Shown here: positions 44,310-52,782 of the stretch, in pieces | How positions within the stretch are numbered: the stretch's first letter is position 1 | How the letters are laid out: every line of letters begins with the position of its first letter | DNA from: Selenomonas dianae | GTDB taxonomy: Bacteria > Bacillota > Negativicutes > Selenomonadales > Selenomonadaceae | Direction: 5' to 3' | Assembly: GCF_030644225.1 (NCBI RefSeq) | Contig: NZ_CP128650.1 | Coordinates: forward strand, 506,001 to 570,000 | DNA: 64,000 bases | Position numbers and translations under genes: made by a program | Notes under the pieces: model-generated | Told to the model about the DNA's origin: nothing | The model's database searches: none | Seen by the model: the letters and a program-made list of their open reading frames with translations, nothing else

Positions 44310-45467
44310 ATGACGAAGATGGGGGAAAAGGCACAGGAGATCGGAGCGCGTGAGGCGAATGCGACGCGTGCGATCTTCTTTGTCAGCGGGTTTGGTGCGG
44401 CATCGTGGGCACCGCTTGTTCCGGTGCTGCGTGAGCGGTTGGCTGTCGGGGATGATCTGCTCGGGATTCTGCTCCTTTGCATCGGGATCGGCTCGCTCGT
44501 GGTGATGCCGCTTGCGGGCGTGCTCGCCGCGCGTGTCGGCTGTCGGCGCGTGCTCATCGCGGCGGCTGTCCTCTATGCGGCGGGGCTGCTCTCGATCTGC
44601 TTTGTGGATTCGTTTTGGATCGCTGTGCCGGTGATCTTTTTCTTCGGTGGTCTGATGGGCTGCGTGGATGTCGTCATGAACATCGCGGCGGTTGTGGTCG
44701 AGCAGGGGGTCGGGCGGCGCATCATGAGCGGGATGCACGCATTTTGGAGTCTGGGCGGGTTCGTTGGCGCAGGGCTCTACGGCGTGTGGGTCGCCCTTCT
44801 CGGGCTGACGGCGCTTCAGTCCACCGTGATCGCTGCGCTGCTCATGCTCGTGCTCACCGCCATTTTTGGAAAGAACCTCATTCCCTACGGCGGGGGCGGC
44901 GGGACGCTCATCGCCACCCCACGTGGTATTGTCGTCTTTATTGGTGCGGCGACCTTCATCGCATTTCTCAGCGAAGGTGCGGTGATGGATTGGGGCGGCG
45001 TCTATCTGACGACGGTGCGCGGGATGGATCTCTCGCTTGCCGGCATGGGGTTCTCTGTGTTCTCCGCGGCAATGCTTCTCATGCGCTTCCTCGGTGATCG
45101 TACGGTGCAGCATTTCGGGCAGTGTTCCGTCGCCGTCGGTGGTGCACTTCTCACCTTTGCCGGCATTCTGCTCGTCATGTTCGCACCTGTGGATATACTT
45201 CTTTATCTCGGATTTTTTTCCATCGGCATCGGCAGTGCGAATATCGTTCCTGTCTTTTTCTCGCTCATGGGGCGGCAGACGGTTATGCCCGTCGGTACGG
45301 CGGTCTCTGCCGTGAGTACGATGGGGTATCTCGGTATTCTCGCGGGTCCTGCCGCCATCGGATTCGTCTCCTCGGTGACAAGCCTTACCGCTGCGTTCGG
45401 TATGCTTGCCGCGCTCAGCGTCGTGCAGGCGGCAGTCGGCTTCTATGTCTTTCGCAGGGGCGTCTGA
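44310..45467 (+). CDS. MFS transporter (YbjJ-like)
   Basis: A 385-residue protein with about 12 membrane helices. GFGAASWAPLVPVLRERLAV begins helix 1, and GSLVVMPLAGVLAARVGCRR is the conserved loop 2-3. MNIAAVVVEQGVGRRIMSGM and HAFWSLGGFVGAGLYG match the YbjJ/fucose-permease-like branch. The substrate is unknown. ATG 44310 has GGGAGG 8 bases upstream; ATG 44289 lies before that site. It ends in a perfect terminator shared with rpsT. Confidence 0.85.
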   Translation: MTKMGEKAQEIGAREANATRAIFFVSGFGAASWAPLVPVLRERLAVGDDLLGILLLCIGIGSLVVMPLAGVLAARVGCRRVLIAAAVLYAAGLLSICFVDSFWIAVPVIFFFGGLMGCVDVVMNIAAVVVEQGVGRRIMSGMHAFWSLGGFVGAGLYGVWVALLGLTALQSTVIAALLMLVLTAIFGKNLIPYGGGGGTLIATPRGIVVFIGAATFIAFLSEGAVMDWGGVYLTTVRGMDLSLAGMGFSVFSAAMLLMRFLGDRTVQHFGQCSVAVGGALLTFAGILLVMFAPVDILLYLGFFSIGIGSANIVPVFFSLMGRQTVMPVGTAVSAVSTMGYLGILAGPAAIGFVSSVTSLTAAFGMLAALSVVQAAVGFYVFRRGV

Positions 45468-45476
45468 TGCGGGCAT

Positions 45477-45512
45477 AAAAAAACACCATTCCGTACGGAA
45501 TGGTGTTTTTTT
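45477..45512. terminator. Bidirectional terminator
   Basis: AAAAAAACACCATTCCG and its full complement form an uninterrupted stem. It ends the MFS gene on plus and rpsT on minus. Confidence 0.95.
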
Positions 45513-45516
45513 ATGC

Positions 45517-45783
45517 TTACTGTGCCAACGCATTGACCTTCTTGGCAAGACGCGACTTCTTACGGGCAGCAGCGTTCTTGTGATAGACGTTGTTTGCAGC
45601 CGCCTGATCGATGGACTTGTATGCTGCAACGAGGAGATTTTTCGCCTCGTCTGCATTGCCGGCAGCAACCGCGTCGTTGACGCTGCGGATGGCGCGGCGG
45701 ACGCGCGTCTTTTCCGCAACATTGCGTGCATGGCGCTTGGCGTCAGACTTTACACTCAGAATGGATGCCTTGATGTTTGGCAA
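45517..45783 (-). CDS. rpsT: Ribosomal protein S20
   Basis: An 88-residue basic three-helix protein of the small subunit. It starts LPNIKASILSVKSDAKRHAR and contains HKNAAARKKSRLAKKVNAL near the C-terminus. The start is TTG at 45783, 8 bases after GAGGAG; the GTG nine bases upstream abuts that site. Rare start codons are typical for rpsT and are tied to autoregulation in other bacteria. Length is normal for the family. Confidence 0.95.
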   Translation of the reverse strand: MPNIKASILSVKSDAKRHARNVAEKTRVRRAIRSVNDAVAAGNADEAKNLLVAAYKSIDQAAANNVYHKNAAARKKSRLAKKVNALAQ

Positions 45784-45818
45784 ATTGTTCACCTCCTCAA
45801 CGAAAAATGTACTGGGTC

Positions 45819-45847
45819 ATTCTATCACACGGCTCTCTAAAATGCAA
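45819..45847 (-). promoter_or_regulatory. Promoter of rpsT
   Basis: Minus strand TTGCAT (45842-45847), a 17-base spacer and TAGAAT (45819-45824). The -35 lies inside the end of the upstream ATPase-like gene. Confidence 0.7.
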
Positions 45848-46634
45848 ATTTTTTTTCGCGCGCACCGACGGCGCAGAGGCCTGCGGCGTTCAGGAGGAGT
45901 ATGAGTGCGGTCGCCAGATGCCAGAGCACGGCCGAAACCGGACTTAGGATGCCTGCCGCCGCAAGACCGACCCCGATGAACCCCAATGTATTTCCAAAGA
46001 TTTCGTTCTGTTCGATTTTTTCGCGCGTGCGCCGCGCCATGCGGACAAGTATCGGGAGCTTGTGCAGAGCACCGCCCCGAATCATGGCGTCGGCGGAGGC
46101 ATTGCTGCCGCTCAGCGTGAGGAGAAGGGTGCTTCCATGCACCGCGCATTGGTGAGAACGGACGTGTGCGGCGGGCGTGGAAGATCCTGCTGCGTGCGTT
46201 AGCTCTGCGTCGGTGCGCAGATCTGAAATACCTGCCGCCGCGCCGATGTGTGCTGCTGTCTCGCGATCCTTGTCTACGCGCAGGACGGGATGCAGTCCCA
46301 TGCGGCGCAGCACACTGACGGTCTGCGGGAACGCCGGGTCGAGGCTGCCCGTACGGCACAGCAGGGCAGTGTCAAACGCGATCACTTCCGCGCGTCCGAG
46401 ATCTGTGAGAACATCGCCCGTACGGATGAAAATGCCGCGCCGCGCCAGACTGAGCTCCGCTCCTGCCGCAGCTGCCGAACCCGCGAGGATATAGGCACAG
46501 GGCGTGAATGCGATGACCGCCGTCACGGCACGTATCACATCGCCCGTGCTCTGATAAATGAGCGCGGCGATACCAAGCAGCAGCAGATAGATGACCGCCG
46601 TTTGGGGAATTCCCTTTTGTCCCGTATGTGTCAT
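45837..46634 (-). CDS. Reduced P1B-type ATPase-like membrane protein
   Basis: A 265-residue protein that aligns by eye with the end part of heavy-metal P-type ATPases. Two helices (AVIYLLLLGIAALIY and VTAVIAFTPCAYILAGSAAA) match the pair that holds the CPC metal motif, here TPC. RRGIFIRTGDVLTDLGRAEV matches the link to the P domain. The phosphorylation loop reads AFDTALLCRTGSL, so the DKTGT signature is lost. A shortened P-like domain follows with no N domain. The last pair of helices (EIFGNTLGFIGVGLAAAGIL, then SAVLWHLATALILLLNAAGL) matches the final ATPase helices. The actuator domain and earlier helices are absent. AAGGAGGGG precedes the ATG, so it is expressed; ATP-driven transport is unlikely. 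Confidence 0.65.
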   Translation of the reverse strand: MTHTGQKGIPQTAVIYLLLLGIAALIYQSTGDVIRAVTAVIAFTPCAYILAGSAAAAGAELSLARRGIFIRTGDVLTDLGRAEVIAFDTALLCRTGSLDPAFPQTVSVLRRMGLHPVLRVDKDRETAAHIGAAAGISDLRTDAELTHAAGSSTPAAHVRSHQCAVHGSTLLLTLSGSNASADAMIRGGALHKLPILVRMARRTREKIEQNEIFGNTLGFIGVGLAAAGILSPVSAVLWHLATALILLLNAAGLCAVGAREKKFAF

Positions 46635-46646
46635 GTGTACCCCTCC

Positions 46647-46658
46647 TTGTCCGGACGA
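46647..46658 (-). promoter_or_regulatory. Operator-like palindrome near the ATPase-like gene
   Basis: TTGTCCGGACGA contains the 8-bp palindrome GTCCGGAC, 13 bases upstream of the ATPase-like start. It shares GTCCG with the tetR-side site. Confidence 0.5.
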
Positions 46659-46676
46659 AAAAATCTACGCCAATCG

Positions 46677-46705
46677 GACGGACTTCACTTTATCAGCGAT
46701 TTCTT
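46677..46705 (-). repeat. Dispersed intergenic repeat, copy 3
   Basis: On minus its core reads CGCTGATAAAGTGAAGTCCG, one base from the consensus. It lies between the divergent ATPase-like and tetR genes. Confidence 0.75.
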
Positions 46706-46715
46706 GAAAACGAAC

Positions 46716-46744
46716 TTGTTTCACTTTTGAACATATAGTACAAT
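46716..46744 (+). promoter_or_regulatory. Promoter of the TetR gene
   Basis: TTGTTT (46716-46721), a 17-base spacer and TACAAT (46739-46744). Confidence 0.65.
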
Positions 46745-46771
46745 AAAACTGAAAAAACCGTAAGAAACAGT

Positions 46772-46797
46772 TCGTCCGGAATGTCCGTTATCGGACA
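46772..46797 (+). promoter_or_regulatory. Operator of the TetR-family regulator
   Basis: TGTCCG-TTAT-CGGACA (46782-46797) is a perfect 16-base palindrome, with TCGTCCGGA directly before it. It lies downstream of the promoter and about 40 bases before the tetR start, suited to autorepression. The GTCCG half-site recurs at 46647-46658 on the divergent side. Confidence 0.65.
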
Positions 46798-46838
46798 AAA
46801 TACGCAATATGTTCAAATAAACGAGATCGAGGGATCGT

Positions 46839-47417
46839 ATGGAGCGACGCCGCCAAAAAACCAGACAGGCAATTCTCACTGCATTTCAGGAACTGCTCGC
46901 GCAGAAGCGCTATGAGCATATCATCGTGCAGGACATCATCGAAGCAGCAAACGTTGGGCGCAGCACCTTTTACACACATTTCGAGACGAAGGATATGCTG
47001 CTGCGTGCGATGTGCGAGGATATGTTTTCGCACGTCCTTGTGGATGTGACGGACGAGGGCAGTCACGACTTCTCCCATGATCCTGACAACCCGGCGGTCA
47101 TCATCTCGCATATGCTCTACCATATGCAGGATCAGCAGAAGAACATCCGCAGCCTCCTGACGTGTGAGAGCAGGGACATCTTTCTCCGCTACTTCCGCGA
47201 GAAACTGAGCGAGACACTGACCGCACGCGGACATGCCCTCCTGCACGAACACGCGTTGCCCGACGACTTTCTCATCAACCACATCACCGGCAGTTTTATG
47301 CTCATGGTGGAGTGGTGGATGCAGGGCGGCTGCCGCAGATCCCCCGAGGAAATGACGGAGATGTACACTGCACTCATTGTCCCCATCTTCCGCTCCGAAG
47401 ATGGGAAAAAACGATAG
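46839..47417 (+). CDS. TetR-family transcriptional regulator
   Basis: A 192-residue regulator. The N-terminal helix-turn-helix is clear (KTRQAILTAFQELLAQKRYE, then IIEAANVGRSTFYTHFETKD). The C-terminal half resembles TetR_C domains found in Firmicutes regulators, with conserved MLMVEWWMQGG. It probably represses itself and the divergent ATPase-like gene through the GTCCG palindromes. The ligand is unknown. GAGGGATC precedes the ATG. Confidence 0.9.
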   Translation: MERRRQKTRQAILTAFQELLAQKRYEHIIVQDIIEAANVGRSTFYTHFETKDMLLRAMCEDMFSHVLVDVTDEGSHDFSHDPDNPAVIISHMLYHMQDQQKNIRSLLTCESRDIFLRYFREKLSETLTARGHALLHEHALPDDFLINHITGSFMLMVEWWMQGGCRRSPEEMTEMYTALIVPIFRSEDGKKR

Positions 47418-47468
47418 AATCCCCGAAAATCAACGAGATTTCAGAATAAATTTTCTTTGCATTTCTTC

Positions 47469-47497
47469 TTGATTCGTGCATGAACATAGGGTAAAAT
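47469..47497 (+). promoter_or_regulatory. Upstream promoter of the glg operon
   Basis: TTGATT (47469-47474), a 17-base spacer and TAAAAT (47492-47497), giving a leader of about 300 bases. Confidence 0.6.
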
Positions 47498-47549
47498 AAT
47501 TGTATGATAAATACGAAACATGGAAGGTTCAAAAGTCCCTCCCGTTTTG

Positions 47550-47558
47550 TGATATAAT
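47550..47558 (+). promoter_or_regulatory. Second, extended -10 promoter of the glg operon
   Basis: TGATATAAT with no clear -35, giving a leader of about 235 bases. Confidence 0.6.
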
Positions 47559-47800
47559 TTGAAAAAAGCCTGAAAATACGGCGAAAATTTGCAGGAAAAC
47601 GGCGCTGTTTATCGAATTAAATATGTATCATAGAGTATCATAAAACGCGAAAAGGGAGGATAAATACGATAAAATGAGTTCTACCTCATTGAAATCGGCA
47701 GGAAAAAGGCGAAGCGGCCGGGTGTATGGCGAGCCCGACCGATTTGCCATTGCATATATGTTGGGGATACCACCCGGTATCCGTGAGGGGAGAAATACCT
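47559..47800 (+). other. Long 5' leader of glgC
   Basis: The gap from 47418 to 47800 holds two promoters and this leader. TATCATA occurs twice, one helical turn apart (47626-47632 and 47636-47642), and may bind a regulator. GGATACC-ACCC-GGTATCC (47765-47782) is a perfect hairpin just before the glgC ribosome site GAGGGGAG. An out-of-frame ATG at 47674 opens a frame into glgC but has a poor ribosome site. No known riboswitch class was recognised. Confidence 0.5.
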
Positions 47801-48955
47801 ATGAGAAAAACAGAGTGCTTGGCAATGATTTTGGCGGGCGGACAGGGCAGCCGTCTGGGTGCACTGACCAAGCGTGTCGCAAAGCCGGCGGTTCCGTTTG
47901 GGGGGAAATACCGCATCATTGACTTTCCGCTCAGCAACTGTGTCAACTCCGGCATCGAAAAGGTCGGTGTCCTGACCCAGTACCGTCCGCTGGAGCTGAA
48001 TCAGTATCTCGGTTCGGGCAGCGCATGGGATCTCGACAAACGTGACGGCGGACTCTTTGTCCTGCCGCCCTATGCGCGTGAGAAGGGAGCGGAATGGTAT
48101 CGCGGCACGGCAGATGCGATCTACCAGAACCTCAACTTCATCGACATGACCGATCCCGACTATGTTCTCATCCTCTCGGGGGATCACATCTACACGATGG
48201 ACTATGCGTGGATGCTCGAATCCCACAAGAAGAACAAGGCGCAGGCGACCATCGGCGTCTTTGAAGTGCCGTGGGACGAGGCGCCGCGCTTCGGCATCAT
48301 GAATACGGACGAGAGCGGACGCATTGTCGAGTTTGAGGAAAAACCGGCAAAACCGAAGAGCAACCTTGCCTCCATGGGCATCTATATCTTCAACCGCGAC
48401 TATCTTGAGGAATACCTTACGGCAGACGCAAAGAGCGAGACATCGAGCCATGACTTCGGCAAGGACATCATTCCGAAGATGCTCGCGGACGAAGGCCGTC
48501 TTTACTCCTACGCCTTTAACGGCTACTGGAAGGATGTCGGAACGATCGAGAGCCTCTGGCAGGCGAACATGGATCTCCTGCAGGATGAGCCGCCGTTCGA
48601 ACTCTCGGGCAAATGGCGCATCTACTCGTTCAATCCGTCCATGCCTCCGCAGTTCGTCGGCAAGGAGGCAAAGATCACGCGCTCGATGATCAGCGAGGGA
48701 TCGATGATTCTCGGCACGGTCGAGAACTCCGTGATCTTCCCCGGGGTGCGCGTCGGCAAGGGTGCCGTCGTACGCAACTCCGTTCTCCTGCCCTCCGCTG
48801 TCGTCCATGACGGCGCAGTCGTTGACTATGCGATTCTCGCGCAGCGTGCTGTTATTGAAGAAGGTGCGCAGGTCATCGGCGCGGAGTCGCAGATCACCGT
48901 CATCCCCGAGGGGGAGACCGTGACGGCGGCATCAACCGAGCAGCGTGTCGGCTGA
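47801..48955 (+). CDS. glgC: Glucose-1-phosphate adenylyltransferase, catalytic subunit
   Basis: A 384-residue enzyme that makes ADP-glucose from glucose-1-phosphate and ATP, the committed step of glycogen synthesis. [20 protein letters not shown] is the nucleotidyl-transfer motif, then [34 protein letters not shown] and [11 protein letters not shown]. The C-terminal left-handed beta helix has hexapeptide repeats ([14 protein letters not shown]). ATG 47801 follows GAGGGGAG. It is the first gene of glgC-glgD-glgP-glgB-glgA; the GlgC/GlgD pair is the Firmicutes form of the enzyme. Confidence 0.97.
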   Translation: MRKTECLAMILAGGQGSRLGALTKRVAKPAVPFGGKYRIIDFPLSNCVNSGIEKVGVLTQYRPLELNQYLGSGSAWDLDKRDGGLFVLPPYAREKGAEWYRGTADAIYQNLNFIDMTDPDYVLILSGDHIYTMDYAWMLESHKKNKAQATIGVFEVPWDEAPRFGIMNTDESGRIVEFEEKPAKPKSNLASMGIYIFNRDYLEEYLTADAKSETSSHDFGKDIIPKMLADEGRLYSYAFNGYWKDVGTIESLWQANMDLLQDEPPFELSGKWRIYSFNPSMPPQFVGKEAKITRSMISEGSMILGTVENSVIFPGVRVGKGAVVRNSVLLPSAVVHDGAVVDYAILAQRAVIEEGAQVIGAESQITVIPEGETVTAASTEQRVG

Positions 48956-48985
48956 ACGATCGAAAGAGAATGGAGTGAAAATAGA

Positions 48986-50092
48986 ATGAACAGCGTGATG
49001 GGTCTCATCAACCTGCAGGAGGATGGCAGCCTCATTCGAGAACTTGCCGACCGGCGTGCCGTTGAATCCATTCCCTTTGCCGGACGCTATCGCCTGATCG
49101 ACTTTGCGCTTTCGAGCATGGTCAACTCCGGCATCAACAAGGTGGGCATTATGCTCCCCGACGAACCGCGCTCCGTGCTCGATCATCTGCGCTCCGGCAA
49201 GGACTGGGATCTGGCGCGTCGGCACGACGGACTGTTCTACCTGCCGGCGGCGCAGGACGATGCCCAGCGGCATAAGGGCGACCTCAAGAATTTCTATCAG
49301 AATCTGGATTTTATTGAACACGCCTCTGCGCGCTACATCCTCCTTGCGAACGGCAGCTTCGTCTACAACGTGGACTTTGGCAAGGTGCTCCGCTTCCACC
49401 AGAATACGGGCGCAGACATCACCCTCGTTTCACATACGACGGTTGATGAGAATACGGGGAACAACATCGTTCTCGATACGGCGGAGAACGGACTTATCCT
49501 CGACATTGCGGAAAAGCCCGTCGCCTATCAGGGAATGAAGGTTTCCATGGGCATCTATCTCATGGATAAGCGTGCATTCGTCGAGATTGTCCGCCATGCT
49601 TACGAGCGCGGCGGCCTCGACTTCATACTGGACGGGATCATCCGCCGCGCCGCCGACTACACGATGTTCGCATACGAGCACGACGGCTACATGGCACATG
49701 TGGACTCCATGTCAACCTACTATCGGGCGAATATGGAGATCCTCGACCCCGAGGTTTGGCAGAACCTCTTTATGGGCGAGCGTCCCATCTATACGAAGAT
49801 CAAAGACGGCGTACCCGTACAGTACAAGGAGACGGCAAAGGTTGAAAACTCTCTCGTCGCAAACGGCTGCATTGTGCGCGGCGAGGTGGAGAACAGCATC
49901 CTGTTCCGCGGGGTCAAGGTGGGCAAGGGCGTGAAGATCCGAAATTCGATTATCATGCAGAAATGTGACATTCAGGATGGCGCGCTTGTCGAAAATGTCA
50001 TTTGCGACAAGAATGTCACCATTACGGCGGAAAAGTGGCTCAAGGGGGCTGCGGAGTATCCGCTCGTGATCAAGAAGAATATCACCATCTGA
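48986..50092 (+). CDS. glgD: Glucose-1-phosphate adenylyltransferase, GlgD regulatory subunit
   Basis: A 368-residue GlgC paralogue that forms a heteromer with GlgC. The start MNSVMGLINLQED replaces the catalytic GGxGxRL loop, so it is not expected to be active alone. FAGRYRLIDFALSSMVNSGI and DSMSTYYRANMEIL are typical GlgD blocks, and the C-terminus is a beta helix (NSILFRGVKVGKGVKIRNS). In Firmicutes GlgD raises activity and alters regulation of GlgC. It lies 30 bases after glgC; a large hairpin separates it from glgP. Confidence 0.95.
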   Translation: MNSVMGLINLQEDGSLIRELADRRAVESIPFAGRYRLIDFALSSMVNSGINKVGIMLPDEPRSVLDHLRSGKDWDLARRHDGLFYLPAAQDDAQRHKGDLKNFYQNLDFIEHASARYILLANGSFVYNVDFGKVLRFHQNTGADITLVSHTTVDENTGNNIVLDTAENGLILDIAEKPVAYQGMKVSMGIYLMDKRAFVEIVRHAYERGGLDFILDGIIRRAADYTMFAYEHDGYMAHVDSMSTYYRANMEILDPEVWQNLFMGERPIYTKIKDGVPVQYKETAKVENSLVANGCIVRGEVENSILFRGVKVGKGVKIRNSIIMQKCDIQDGALVENVICDKNVTITAEKWLKGAAEYPLVIKKNITI

Positions 50093-50106
50093 ATTTTGTT
50101 TGTTTT

Positions 50107-50160
50107 GCCGTTAGCGGTCTCTCCCGCTTCGTCTGACGGAGCGGGAGAGACTATAACGGC
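50107..50160 (+). other. Large hairpin between glgD and glgP
   Basis: An outer GCCGTTA/TAACGGC stem and an inner perfect 12-bp stem (GTCTCTCCCGCT, 50117-50128, with 50140-50151) form a stable structure with no T run after it. It may protect the glgCD message or reduce readthrough, giving different levels of synthesis and breakdown enzymes. Confidence 0.75.
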
Positions 50161-50256
50161 TTCTTGTTTCTGATACTTCTTACGGGGAGTCCTGTGACAC
50201 ACAGGAGAAAGAAGAGCGGGGGAGAAGCAGGAGCGTTTGGAAAAGGAGTGGACGAT

Positions 50257-52722
50257 TTGGCACAGAAGGATCAGGTCAACCGACCGACAGGGAAAGCTCT
50301 TGAAACGATGAAAAAGATCCTCAAGAGCCGTTTTATCACAACCGCGCATGTTATGTTTGGCCGCGAGGTGGAGGAACTGACGGAAGTTGAGATCTATAAG
50401 ACGATCGCGGCGACCGCCAAACAGTCCATTTCGGATAATTGGATCAAGACGAACAAGCAGTACGCCGAGCGCAAGGAGAAGCAGATCTACTACTTTTCCA
50501 TTGAGTTCCTGCTCGGTCGCCTCCTGAAATCCAACCTTATCAACCTCGGCATCGAAGAGGCGCTGAAGGAAGTCCTCGGCGACTTCAAGCTGAACCTCTC
50601 GGATGCGTACGAAGTGGAGCCGGATGCAGGTCTCGGCAACGGCGGTCTCGGTCGTCTTGCGGCGTGCTTTATCGACTCGCTTGCGGCGCACCGCCTCCCG
50701 GGGCATGGCTGCACGATCCGCTATCAGTATGGACTTTTCGAGCAGAAGATCGTCGGCGGCAACCAAGTCGAGATTCCCGACAACTGGCTGCGCGACGGCT
50801 TCGCGTGGGAGTATCGCAAGCCGGACAAGTCGGTCGATGTCAAGTTCGGCGGCAACGCCTATATGCGTGACATGGGAAATGGCAGACTTGAGCTTGTCCA
50901 TGAGAACCCGATGATCGTCATGGCGGTACCGTACGATATGCCGATTGTCGGCTACCACAACGCGACGGTCAACACGCTGCGTATGTGGAACGCCGAGGTC
51001 AATCGGGACTTCTCCGACTACGGTATGCTGACGCAGGAACAGATCCAGCAGCGTAATGACTACCGTACGTTCGTCGAGTCCATCACGCGCTATCTCTACC
51101 CGGACGACAGTACGTTCGAGGGACGGCGTATGCGCCTCATCCAAGAGTATTTCTTCGTATCGGCAGGCGTGCAGAGCATTGTCCGCCACTACAAGAAGAC
51201 GGGCATGAGCATCTACGACTTCGGCAAGAAAATCGGCATTCACATCAACGACACGCATCCCGCGCTCTGCGTTGCGGAGCTCATGCGCATCCTCGTCGAT
51301 GAGGAGCAGCTGACATGGGAGGATGCGTGGGCGATCACGCGCGATACCATCGCCTATACGAATCACACGATCATGCCGGAGGCGCTTGAAACGTGGGGCA
51401 TTGATATGTTCCGCCCGCTGCTTCCGCGCATCTACATGATCATCGACGAGATCAACCGTCGTCACATGGAGGAGGTGCGCCGCCGCTATCCGAACAATGA
51501 GGACAAGGTGCGTGCGCTCTCCATCATTCAGGACGGCGTGATCCATATGGCGCGCCTCTCCATCGTCGGCGGACACAGCGTCAACGGTGTGGCGAAGATC
51601 CACACGGGCATCCTGAAATCCACGACGCTGAAGGATTTCTATGACTACACCCCGCGCAAGTTCAACAACAAGACCAACGGCATCACGCACCGTCGCTGGC
51701 TCATGGGGGCGAATCCGGAGCTTGCGGCTCTCATCGACACGATGCTCGGCAACCGCACGTGGCATCGTCATCCCGAGAAGATGGACGGTCTGCACGATCA
51801 CGTCGGCGACAAGAACTTCCTTGAACAGCTCATGAAGATCAAGCGTCTGCGCCGCGAGGGGCTTGCGCGCTACATCGAGCACCACAACGGCGTAAAGCTC
51901 GATCCGGATTCGATGTTCGACATTCAGGTTAAGCGCATTCACTCCTACAAGCGGCAGCTGATGAACATTTTGCACATCATGTACCGCTACCAGCGCGCGC
52001 TTAGTGAGCCGGGATTTCTCACGCAGCCTGTGACCTACTTCTTCGGCGGCAAGGCGGCGCCCGGATACTACATCGCGAAAGAGACAATCCGTCTCATCAA
52101 TGTGGTTGCGGATCGCATCAACAAGGATAAGCGCGTCAATGACTTCATGAAGGTCATCTTCATCGAGAACTTCGGCGTTTCCATCGGCGAGCTGGTCTAT
52201 CCTGCGGCGGATGTCAGCGAGCAGATCTCGACAGCGTCGAAGGAAGCCTCGGGGACGGGCAACATGAAGTTCATGATGAACGGTGCGATCACGCTCGGCA
52301 CGCTCGACGGCGCGAACGTCGAGATCCGCGATGCGGTCGGCAATGAGCACTGCGTCATCTTCGGGCTGAAGGCGGAGGAGGTCATGAACTACTACGCGAC
52401 GGGCGCGTACTCGGCGTGGGATGAGTACCACACGAACGAGAAGGTGCGTACGGTGATGAACCAGCTCGTTGACGGCACTTATGGGGATTTCCGTTCGCTG
52501 TATGACTATCTGCTGCACGCGAACGATGAATTCTTTATCTTGAAGGATTTCAATGCGTACGACAACGCACGCATTGAGGTCATGCGGCGGTTCAAGGACA
52601 AGGACGGCTGGGCGCGTTCGGCGGCAATGAACGTCGCGCACTCCGGCGGGTTCTCGTCCGACCGCACGATTGACGAATATGCACGGGAGATTTGGGACAT
52701 CCATCCCGTTATCATCTCGTAG
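50257..52722 (+). CDS. glgP: Glycogen/maltodextrin phosphorylase
   Basis: An 821-residue PLP enzyme that releases glucose-1-phosphate from glycogen ends. YFSIEFLLGRLLKSNLINLG, EPDAGLGNGGLGRLAACFID, then VKRIHSYKRQLMNILH run along the catalytic cleft. EASGTGNMKFMMNGAITLGT contains the lysine that binds PLP. TTG 50257 is the best start: it follows AAAGGAG and gives the usual length, whereas the longer frame back to 50164 begins inside the hairpin region. A 931-residue open frame on the opposite strand is a shadow of this gene. Confidence 0.95.
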   Translation: MAQKDQVNRPTGKALETMKKILKSRFITTAHVMFGREVEELTEVEIYKTIAATAKQSISDNWIKTNKQYAERKEKQIYYFSIEFLLGRLLKSNLINLGIEEALKEVLGDFKLNLSDAYEVEPDAGLGNGGLGRLAACFIDSLAAHRLPGHGCTIRYQYGLFEQKIVGGNQVEIPDNWLRDGFAWEYRKPDKSVDVKFGGNAYMRDMGNGRLELVHENPMIVMAVPYDMPIVGYHNATVNTLRMWNAEVNRDFSDYGMLTQEQIQQRNDYRTFVESITRYLYPDDSTFEGRRMRLIQEYFFVSAGVQSIVRHYKKTGMSIYDFGKKIGIHINDTHPALCVAELMRILVDEEQLTWEDAWAITRDTIAYTNHTIMPEALETWGIDMFRPLLPRIYMIIDEINRRHMEEVRRRYPNNEDKVRALSIIQDGVIHMARLSIVGGHSVNGVAKIHTGILKSTTLKDFYDYTPRKFNNKTNGITHRRWLMGANPELAALIDTMLGNRTWHRHPEKMDGLHDHVGDKNFLEQLMKIKRLRREGLARYIEHHNGVKLDPDSMFDIQVKRIHSYKRQLMNILHIMYRYQRALSEPGFLTQPVTYFFGGKAAPGYYIAKETIRLINVVADRINKDKRVNDFMKVIFIENFGVSIGELVYPAADVSEQISTASKEASGTGNMKFMMNGAITLGTLDGANVEIRDAVGNEHCVIFGLKAEEVMNYYATGAYSAWDEYHTNEKVRTVMNQLVDGTYGDFRSLYDYLLHANDEFFILKDFNAYDNARIEVMRRFKDKDGWARSAAMNVAHSGGFSSDRTIDEYAREIWDIHPVIIS

Positions 52723-52782
52723 TGACGAGGGGATATGCGCCGAGGAAACGCATATCCCGAGGAACATACAGGAGGGGATCGT

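Noticed and set aside
42345-45731. 1128-codon open frame on the minus strand opposite the M48 protease and MFS genes
   Set aside because: Low-complexity His/Arg-rich translation, and it runs across two well-supported plus-strand genes and their terminator.
47674-47922. 82-codon frame overlapping the glgC start
   Set aside because: The ribosome site is about 14 bases from the ATG and most of the frame is glgC read out of phase; it might be an upstream ORF but nothing supports a protein.
49972-52767. 931-codon open frame on the minus strand opposite glgP
   Set aside because: It mirrors the glgP coding frame, has no recognisable domains and reflects the GC-rich codon use of glgP; glgP itself is unambiguous.
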